Shown: positions 1-4,021 of the stretch, one piece after another
Position numbering within the stretch: position 1 is the first letter of the stretch
How the letters are laid out: each line of letters starts with the position of its first letter
Source of the DNA: Bacillota bacterium
GTDB taxonomy: Bacteria > Bacillota > Clostridia > DSM-8532
Reading direction: 5' to 3'
Assembly: GCA_023426765.1 (NCBI GenBank)
Contig: JAEZBW010000168.1
Location: 1-5,211, forward strand
Length of the DNA: 5,211 nt
Translations under genes and position numbers: made by a program
Notes under the pieces: model-generated
Told to the model about the DNA's origin: nothing
The model's database searches: none
What the model saw: only the letters and a program-made list of their open reading frames with translations

Positions 1-294
1 ATTGCTAAAGCTAATTACTGCACTAATCATCAATAATGTTCCGCTGATGAGTAAAATCAAAGGATGATTCTGTGGTCTTGAATATATTCTTAGTTTGTAA
101 GCAAAAGCAAAAAGGCAAACTAAAATGAGTAACAAAACAATAAATGTAGATAGATAAGATTTTATCACCTGTTGTAGTTCCATTCTGGCAAAAAGTAATG
201 GTAACAATCTTGTCAATAGAAAGATAAAGGTAAATACAAGAGTGTAACAAAGGCTGACCCCAATAACAATTTGTTTGTTTTCTTCCTTACCCAT
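1..294 (-). CDS. Multi-pass membrane protein of unknown function, 3' end cut off by the window
   Basis: The frame opens with ATG at 294-292 and stays open for 98 codons to the window edge, so the C-terminus is missing. A strong GGAGG lies at 304-300, five bases before the start, which fixes it. The protein begins with a short charged stretch (MGKEENK) and then shows three hydrophobic segments, roughly residues 8-34, 47-67 and 78-96. The loops between them carry Arg, Lys and Gln. This pattern is that of a small polytopic inner-membrane protein. I recognise no motif and assign no function. It lies 59 bases downstream of the acetyltransferase gene on the same strand, with no clear terminator between them, so the two are probably co-transcribed. 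A different minus-strand frame across 23-250 is open but has no ribosome binding site. That a gene is here is fairly sure; its role is unknown. Confidence 0.72.
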   Translation of the reverse strand, partial: MGKEENKQIVIGVSLCYTLVFTFIFLLTRLLPLLFARMELQQVIKSYLSTFIVLLLILVCLFAFAYKLRIYSRPQNHPLILLISGTLLMISAVISFSN

Positions 295-353
295 TTCAAC
301 CTCCAATTTCAAAGAGTATTTGGAATTAATAGGATTTCAGAAATCGCCTTTGG

Positions 354-869
354 TTAATCGAGCAATAGTTCGTATGAAAAGCCTAAGAATTCAACTGGAT
401 TTCCTTTTTCATCTTTAACAAAACTGGCACTGCTTTCACCAGTTTTCATGAAACCAACTGAAGTTAATAATCGTACAGATGGAATATTCTCCTGTGCCGT
501 ACCGGTTATCAGTTTTTTCAACTTTAATTCTTCTTTTACATATCTTATCAGTTCAATCACTGCCTCAGTTCCGTATCCTTTACCTTGATACTGTGAATGA
601 ATGCAGTATCCAAGGTTTCTTACTCTTGGTTCCCCGCAGTTATTCAAGGTGAGAAATCCAATTACTTTTGCAGATGTTTTTAATACAACAGCGAAAAATT
701 CATCTGATTTTGTGAAATAATTCAGAATCTCTCTTAAGCTGATGTCATCTACCGGATATTGATAATCGTATTTCGAATAGACAGAAGACATTTTATCTCT
801 GATTAGTTCAGTAAAGTCCGTAATATCATCATGATTGAACCTTCTTACTATCAAATTTTCAGTTTGCAT
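354..869 (-). CDS. GNAT family N-acetyltransferase (RimJ/RimL-like)
   Basis: The gene encodes 171 residues, a normal length for a single-domain GNAT enzyme, which moves an acetyl group from acetyl-CoA to an amine on a protein or small molecule. The N-terminus (TENLIVRRFNHDD) is the usual first strand of the Acetyltransf_3/RimJ-like group. The acetyl-CoA pyrophosphate loop, motif A, is QYQGKGYGTEA at residues 93-103, fitting Q/R-x-x-G-x-G/A. The later AQENIPSVRLLTSVGF (residues 115-130) is the motif B region, with the conserved Asn118, Ser121 and a GF turn. The ATG at 869 is chosen because AAGGTG sits five bases before it. An in-frame GTG at 908 would add 13 residues but lacks a good site. The gene has its own promoter at 936-964, and a membrane protein gene follows. 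It is AT-rich compared with nagA. The substrate cannot be inferred; the family call is firm. Confidence 0.93.
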   Translation of the reverse strand: MQTENLIVRRFNHDDITDFTELIRDKMSSVYSKYDYQYPVDDISLREILNYFTKSDEFFAVVLKTSAKVIGFLTLNNCGEPRVRNLGYCIHSQYQGKGYGTEAVIELIRYVKEELKLKKLITGTAQENIPSVRLLTSVGFMKTGESSASFVKDEKGNPVEFLGFSYELLLD

Positions 870-874
870 GTTTT

Positions 875-880
875 CACCTT
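875..880 (-). promoter_or_regulatory. Ribosome binding site deciding the acetyltransferase start
   Basis: On the minus strand AAGGTG ends five bases before ATG 869. The only upstream alternative, GTG at 908, has no comparable purine-rich site. The start is therefore placed at 869. Confidence 0.7.
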
Positions 881-935
881 TAATTTGATTCCCCACACAT
901 GTGGACACTCTTTGCCGACTGGTACCCTTAACCGA

Positions 936-964
936 ATTATACTCTCCTTAGCACTATTTTACAA
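936..964 (-). promoter_or_regulatory. Sigma-A-type promoter for the acetyltransferase gene
   Basis: On the minus strand TTGTAA (964-959, four of six matches to TTGACA) is followed after exactly 17 bases by a perfect TATAAT (941-936). Transcription would start near 929, leaving a leader of about 60 bases before ATG 869. That leader contains a short dyad at 893-904 (CCACA and TGTGG around two bases), which could be an operator half-pair or chance. The unit presumably covers the acetyltransferase and the membrane protein downstream. Confidence 0.65.
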
Positions 965-979
965 CAATTTACATGACAA

Positions 980-1035
980 ATGAAAGCATATACGGTCAGC
1001 AACTCGTTATCTGCTGCATTGATATACGCTTTCAT
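980..1035. repeat. Imperfect 56-base inverted repeat, hairpin-forming
   Basis: Bases 980-992 pair with 1023-1035 over 13 positions with a single mismatch (988 against 1027). An inner CAGCA (997-1001) pairs with TGCTG (1012-1016), leaving a 10-base loop. The outer arm reads ATGAAAGC then A or G then TATA. Neither flank has a run of T long enough for an intrinsic terminator. The right end of the promoter for the acetyltransferase lies only 15 bases away. It could be a regulatory dyad, a recombination site or a miniature repeat; copies elsewhere in the genome would decide. Confidence 0.55.
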
Positions 1036-1219
1036 ATCAATCTATCTTGGATATTATAGGTCGTATTACTCCTTTGCAGATATTCATTCTGTATTCAACA
1101 TGGTGCATTTTCTTTTTAACCTGTTGGTTCACAGAATGTGTTCACACTCTCGGGAGAGTTAGCGGGTGATTTGGGTGATTTTAGTGATGCTTGGCATGAA
1201 ATTAATGAAATGGTTAATC

Positions 1220-1573
1220 TTATTTGGAGCCTATATCCCCCCAGATGTGTCTGACTGTGCGGACAATAGCAAGGGCATCCGGTTTTTCTTCGGTTTCCAG
1301 GTACGCAGATAACTCGTTAAGTTTCTCTTCAATTTCATTGACCACATCATGATCCAGTTCCAGTTGCATCCAGGGCTTCACGATTTTCCACTTATCCATG
1401 CATAATATCAGGCTTTCACCGGCTTCATCCCAGCTTTCAGCGGCGATTAGCCCATCCAGGGCATTCAGCTCTGCCGAGAAGCCTGTTTTTTTATCCAGAG
1501 GTTTCTTAAACAGTGTGCACCCGGTTATCAACAGAAACAATAACGGTATAAGAATCAAGCTTTGCTTTTTCAT
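1220..1573 (-). CDS. Small DUF4363-type lipoprotein
   Basis: This 117-residue protein starts with Lys-Lys, a hydrophobic core and the lipobox LITGC, with Cys19 as the expected lipidation site. The mature protein should be about 99 residues, tethered to the outer face of the cytoplasmic membrane. The mature part is mostly charged helix with a W-x(12)-W spacing (Trp48, Trp62, Trp68) followed by LDHDVVNEIEEKLNELSAYL, which resembles the DUF4363 family (recalled, not searched). A GAGAGGA site six bases before ATG 1573 supports the start. The gene lies 39 bases downstream of the DUF421 gene on the same strand and is surely co-transcribed with it. DUF421 and DUF4363 genes are neighbours in other Clostridia, as far as I know, which supports the call. 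Biochemical function is unknown. Confidence 0.85.
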   Translation of the reverse strand: MKKQSLILIPLLFLLITGCTLFKKPLDKKTGFSAELNALDGLIAAESWDEAGESLILCMDKWKIVKPWMQLELDHDVVNEIEEKLNELSAYLETEEKPDALAIVRTVRHIWGDIGSK

Positions 1574-1612
1574 GTGTTATCCTCTCTGAAATGTTTTAAA
1601 TTGAGTTCATGG

Positions 1613-2323
1613 TTACTTTGTTGGTATCGTATAGGTTGTCTTGTTATCCTTCATATCAATGAATAAATTCCCCTGGGTATCCAGCTGTGCAAGAAATATA
1701 TCCTCCAACTTGTCTATTTTCTTTTTCCGCAGATGAAATTCCAGCCAGGCCCTGGTCAGATTCATCGACCGAAGTGCCTCGGAGTCAAGTCTCCCATCGA
1801 TGATAAGATTGGCAGGCATCCCGGAATAGAATGTGGGAATATTCATATGCTGAGGTGTCAACGGCTGTTTCTGTGATTTCAGCAATACGCTTAGCTTTCC
1901 GCTTTGTTCCAGCACCGCGAACTCCACATCCTCCACATTGAATACATCCTTTGACCGCAGCATGGACATCAGCTCTTCCATTGATATTTTGTTTTGCCTT
2001 AATATTTCTATTTGAACCTTTCCATTTTGGATGACCGGCTGAGCAACCCCCTCAAAAATTTTCCTCAGCGCCGGTGACTTCAATCCAAGAAAGGCCAGCA
2101 GCAAGGCCAGGAATGCCCATACTGCCATGCCGGCCATCGTTGCCCAGGAATTCTCATTCACCTGAACCGAAAGGGTTGATGCGATGGATCCAATAGTGAT
2201 TCCAACGACATAGTCAAAATAGGTCAGCTGTGTTACCTGCTGTTTACCCACCATCTTCACCAGCAGTAATAATAGAAAGAACCCGATAATGGATCGGATG
2301 ATTACAACGACAACAATAGGCAT
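1613..2323 (-). CDS. DUF421 (YetF-like) membrane protein
   Basis: The gene encodes 236 residues, the usual length of DUF421/YetF proteins. The N-terminal part has three likely membrane helices, about residues 3-23, 37-54 and 62-80. The family signature GKQQVTQLTYFDYVVGITIGSIAS is at residues 26-49, shown here only to mark its place between helices one and two. The soluble C-terminal domain begins near QPVIQNGKV (residues 95-103) and contains the typical MEELMSMLRSKDVFNVEDVEFA region (115-136) and EQSGKLSV (139-146). ATG 2323 is chosen because GGAGGG lies just before it. An open frame continues 27 codons upstream but has no site and runs through the leader hairpin. The homologous 2Duf protein of Bacillus spores affects wet-heat resistance; whether this protein acts in spores is unknown. 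A lipoprotein gene follows in the operon. Confidence 0.93.
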   Translation of the reverse strand: MPIVVVVIIRSIIGFFLLLLLVKMVGKQQVTQLTYFDYVVGITIGSIASTLSVQVNENSWATMAGMAVWAFLALLLAFLGLKSPALRKIFEGVAQPVIQNGKVQIEILRQNKISMEELMSMLRSKDVFNVEDVEFAVLEQSGKLSVLLKSQKQPLTPQHMNIPTFYSGMPANLIIDGRLDSEALRSMNLTRAWLEFHLRKKKIDKLEDIFLAQLDTQGNLFIDMKDNKTTYTIPTK

Positions 2324-2328
2324 GACTT

Positions 2329-2334
2329 CCCTCC
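2329..2334 (-). promoter_or_regulatory. Ribosome binding site of the DUF421 gene
   Basis: GGAGGG on the minus strand ends five bases before ATG 2323. It excludes the longer reading that would begin at 2404, inside the terminator stem region. Confidence 0.85.
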
Positions 2335-2356
2335 GCCGGGCAGGTGTCCGAGGCTG

Positions 2357-2377
2357 AACCCTGAACTTCTCAGGGTT
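2357..2377 (-). promoter_or_regulatory. Perfect 8-bp hairpin in the DUF421 leader
   Basis: AACCCTGA (2357-2364) and TCAGGGTT (2370-2377) are exact reverse complements around a five-base loop. On the minus strand the hairpin is not followed by a T run, so it is not an ordinary terminator. It sits between the terminator at 2391-2419 and the ribosome binding site at 2329-2334. It may take part in leader folding or mRNA stability. Confidence 0.55.
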
Positions 2378-2390
2378 GTTCGCAGAACAA

Positions 2391-2419
2391 AAAAATAAAC
2401 CCACACAGGGTTTATTTTT
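2391..2419 (-). terminator. Intrinsic terminator downstream of nagA, within the DUF421 leader
   Basis: AAAAATAAACCC (2391-2402) and GGGTTTATTTTT (2408-2419) are exact complements around the loop ACACA, giving a 12-bp stem. Read on the minus strand the stem ends in seven T residues, typical of a Rho-independent terminator. It lies 133 bases past the nagA stop codon, so ending nagA transcription is the simple reading. Because it is symmetrical it would also work on the plus strand. A promoter candidate at 2459-2487 lies upstream of it, so it could equally be an attenuator for the DUF421 operon. Confidence 0.85.
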
Positions 2420-2458
2420 CTCAATGCTGTCACAAAACTATTCAACATGTGGTTCGAT

Positions 2459-2487
2459 ATTATGAGAACAGAAGATTTCCAATTCAA
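2459..2487 (-). promoter_or_regulatory. Candidate promoter for the DUF421-lipoprotein operon
   Basis: On the minus strand TTGAAT (2487-2482, four of six) and CATAAT (2464-2459, five of six) are separated by 17 bases. Transcription would begin near 2452, about 129 bases before ATG 2323. The leader would contain the terminator at 2391-2419. I see no comparable promoter between that terminator and the gene. The match is good but unproven. Confidence 0.5.
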
Positions 2488-2552
2488 ATAACGAAACGGT
2501 CTCTCACCCTATACTCATAAATGGATACCGGTTTTCTAATCGTGAACCACCC

Positions 2553-3695
2553 CTAGAAACCGTATACACACCTTCCTTTGACCATTGTCCCCTTTACTGT
2601 AAGGTTTTTATCCAGAATGACCAAATCAGCATCATAACCTTTGGCAATCCTCCCTTTAAAACTGCCGGCGCCAGCAACTCGGGCAGGTGTTTCAGTCAGC
2701 ATCGGGATGCAGCTTTCCAGGGGAACCCCTATCTTAGCCATATTCCGTAGCGCCTGATCCAAAGTGAGTATGCTTCCTGCCAGCGTGCCATCCGATAGCC
2801 GTACAGAACCCTCCCGAACACTTACCTCCAACCCTCCGCAAATGTATTTCCCGTCCTTAAGGCCGGTCGCAACGGTCGCATCGGTTATCAGTGCAACACT
2901 TGCCGGGCCTTTCAGCCCGCATGCCAGTTTTAATGCGGTTGGGTGCACATGAATCAGGTCGGCAATCAGTTCAATGGTGATCTCCTGGTTTTCCAGGATG
3001 GCGCCGACTGCCCCCGGTTCCCTGTGGTTCAACGGTGACATGGCATTATAGAAATGGGTGCAATGCCTCGCTCCGCTTTGAATCGCAGCCTGGCATTGCT
3101 CATAAGTAGCTTTGGTATGACCTATGGAAGCAATAACTCCCCTGTCTGCAAGATATCGGATTAGTTCTTCAGCACCGGGAGCATCGGGTGCTACGGTAAC
3201 AATTTTAACAATATCCGATCTTTCGGTTAAAATGGATTCATAAAAGGAAATGGAAGGATTTACGATCAATTCTTCCATATGTGCGCCTTTTGCCCTGGGG
3301 CACAGAAAAGGGCCTTCCAGGTTGATACCCAGGATGTCTGCGCCTGAAGGCATTTTCATCGCCTCACAAACCGCAGATATGCTTTTTTGAATGCTTTCCG
3401 CAGCTGCGGTCATGGTGGTTGGCAAAATGGAAGTGGTACCATGGACAGGCCAGAATGAGGACAATGTCTGTATCGCCTCCGCTGTTCCATCCATGGTGTC
3501 TGCCCCATTACAGCCATGCATGTGTATGTCGATGAATCCGGGTGTCACGAAATTCCCGCCCGCATCAATAATTTCACCGTCCGGAAGGCTGTCCCCGTCT
3601 GTTATACCAAGTATTTTGCCCTGATCAATCAGAAGGGTGATGCCTTCCTTCAACTTACTGTCTATAAAAACAATTCCGCCCTGTATAACCTGCAT
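2553..3695 (-). CDS. nagA: N-acetylglucosamine-6-phosphate deacetylase NagA
   Basis: This 380-residue cytoplasmic amidohydrolase removes the acetyl group from GlcNAc-6-phosphate, giving glucosamine-6-phosphate and acetate. Length and order of motifs match the family. PGFIDIHMHG has the HxH metal pair (His58, His60), as in Bacillus-type enzymes and unlike E. coli NagA. NLEGPF carries metal ligand Glu127. SIGHTKA has His193, and THFYNAM has His214. DLIHVHP (His249, His251) is the substrate loop, and ALITDA gives the catalytic base Asp272. The C-terminal GYDADLVILD closes the small beta domain. ATG 3695 is preferred, with AGGG six bases before it. An upstream TTG at 3716 would add seven residues but lacks a site. 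No nagB follows: the gene ends before a terminator. It diverges from a GH3 glycosidase, consistent with use of GlcNAc released from wall or chitin fragments. Confidence 0.97.
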   Translation of the reverse strand: MQVIQGGIVFIDSKLKEGITLLIDQGKILGITDGDSLPDGEIIDAGGNFVTPGFIDIHMHGCNGADTMDGTAEAIQTLSSFWPVHGTTSILPTTMTAAAESIQKSISAVCEAMKMPSGADILGINLEGPFLCPRAKGAHMEELIVNPSISFYESILTERSDIVKIVTVAPDAPGAEELIRYLADRGVIASIGHTKATYEQCQAAIQSGARHCTHFYNAMSPLNHREPGAVGAILENQEITIELIADLIHVHPTALKLACGLKGPASVALITDATVATGLKDGKYICGGLEVSVREGSVRLSDGTLAGSILTLDQALRNMAKIGVPLESCIPMLTETPARVAGAGSFKGRIAKGYDADLVILDKNLTVKGTMVKGRCVYGF

Positions 3696-3701
3696 TTTAA
3701 T

Positions 3702-3711
3702 CCCTGCCTTT
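3702..3711 (-). promoter_or_regulatory. Ribosome binding site deciding the nagA start
   Basis: The minus strand reads AAAGGCAGGG, ending six bases before ATG 3695. The TTG at 3716 is preceded only by an A-run and ATATC, so it is not favoured. Confidence 0.65.
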
Positions 3712-3785
3712 TGCAAGATATTTTTTTTGTTAAGGTCTGTATTTACTTCTCACATATAATATTATCGGTTTCTTTTCATCCAGTT

Positions 3786-3812
3786 ATCATATTCCTGAAA
3801 AAGACGTGTCAA
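3786..3812 (-). promoter_or_regulatory. Candidate nagA promoter with a short spacer
   Basis: The minus strand has a perfect TTGACA (3812-3807) followed by TATGAT (3791-3786, five of six). The spacer is only 15 bases, shorter than the preferred 17, so the promoter may be weak or need an activator. The leader to ATG 3695 would be about 84 bases. Confidence 0.4.
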
Positions 3813-3911
3813 GTGGGGATACGCAGACATCCTGCTGATAATGGTTAAAAAAATCAATAGATATTCCGATGATTACTTATGGCTTGGTCTTGAAAACATT
3901 AATACTGGAAT

Positions 3912-3932
3912 GAAACCACAGGCTTTGGTTTC
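3912..3932. promoter_or_regulatory. Dyad, possible operator for nagA/GH3 control
   Basis: GAAACCA (3912-3918) and TGGTTTC (3926-3932) are exact complements around seven bases. The right arm overlaps the -35 box of the weak plus-strand promoter candidate at 3925-3953. A two-fold symmetrical site of this size in a divergent region fits a repressor dimer, but no known consensus is matched. Confidence 0.35.
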
Positions 3933-3953
3933 CCGGGGAACAGATGTTATCTT
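3925..3953 (+). promoter_or_regulatory. Weak promoter candidate for the GH3 gene
   Basis: TTGGTT (3925-3930) and TATCTT (3948-3953) are 17 bases apart; each box matches only partly. Transcription would begin near 3960, at the foot of the hairpin 3958-3983. It is the best I can see on this strand close to the gene, but it is far from consensus. Confidence 0.28.
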
Positions 3954-3957
3954 ATAA

Positions 3958-3983
3958 ACCTCCCCTCGCTTGAGAACGGAGGT
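3958..3983 (+). promoter_or_regulatory. Nested hairpin in the GH3 gene leader
   Basis: ACCTCC (3958-3963) pairs with GGAGGT (3978-3983), and inside it CTC (3965-3967) pairs with GAG (3972-3974) around GCTT. The right arm contains a GGAGG with no start codon at a useful distance; the site in use is 4012-4016. It has no T tail, so it is not a terminator. It may be a regulatory or stabilising 5' structure. Confidence 0.45.
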
Positions 3984-4011
3984 CATTAAAGCAGTTTCAT
4001 AAGAGGAAAAG

Positions 4012-4016
4012 AGGAG
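4012..4016 (+). promoter_or_regulatory. Ribosome binding site of the GH3 gene
   Basis: AGGAG lies five bases before the first ATG (4022) and eight before the second, adjacent ATG (4025). Either start works; the difference is one residue. A second GAGGA at 4003-4007 lies upstream. Confidence 0.75.
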
Positions 4017-4021
4017 ATCAA

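Larger units (their letters stand above)
909..1219. other. 311-base AT-rich intergenic stretch without a convincing gene
   Basis: It separates the acetyltransferase from the lipoprotein gene. Besides the promoter at 936-964 it holds a 56-base imperfect inverted repeat (980-1035), an 8-bp inverted pair CATTCTGT/ACAGAATG (1085-1092 and 1131-1138), a direct repeat GTTCACA (1127-1133 and 1140-1146), a palindrome ACTCTCGGGAGAGT (1146-1159) and a perfect 9-bp tandem repeat GGGTGATTT (1164-1172 and 1173-1181). The plus-strand frame at 980-1162 (60 codons) has no ribosome binding site. A coding-like plus frame runs through 1060-1254 but contains an in-frame TAA at 1117-1119. The stretch may be a decayed gene or a small mobile remnant. 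I see no tRNA and no clear terminator for the lipoprotein operon. Confidence 0.5.
3696..4021. promoter_or_regulatory. Divergent regulatory region between nagA and the GH3 glycosidase gene
   Basis: These 326 bases carry the start signals of both divergent genes and no gene of their own. Visible elements are a run of eight T (3720-3728 region), a palindrome ATAATATTAT (3756-3765), a candidate nagA promoter (3786-3812), a dyad at 3912-3932, a weak plus-strand promoter (3925-3953), and a nested hairpin (3958-3983). I looked for the NagR/YvoA (dre) operator and for a CcpA cre site. Only a half-match TGGTCT near 3885-3890 and a degenerate cre-like string at 3891-3904 were found, neither convincing. 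Confidence 0.6.

Noticed and set aside
23..250. Minus-strand open frame of 75 codons inside the partial membrane protein gene
   Set aside because: It has no ribosome binding site, whereas the overlapping frame from 294 has GGAGG and a clear membrane-helix pattern.
980..1162. Plus-strand 60-codon frame starting in the inverted repeat
   Set aside because: No ribosome binding site precedes ATG 980, and the start lies in a repeat arm. The aromatic, Ser- and Tyr-rich translation reflects the AT-rich sequence.
1398..1589. Plus-strand 63-codon frame opposite the lipoprotein gene
   Set aside because: It is antisense to a gene with a lipobox, a good start and an operon partner.
2302..2487. Minus-strand 61-codon frame across the DUF421 leader
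   Set aside because: It runs through the terminator and promoter candidates and has no translation signal.
2527..2562. Imperfect stem overlapping the nagA stop codon
   Set aside because: The arms need bulged bases, the loop is long and no T run follows; the terminator at 2391-2419 is far better.
3391..3848. Two overlapping plus-strand open frames opposite nagA and its leader
   Set aside because: They are antisense to a clear NagA gene, have no ribosome binding sites and show no recognisable protein features.
3891..3904. CcpA cre-like string TGAAAACATTAATA
   Set aside because: It misses the central CG and the terminal C of the consensus, the most informative positions.
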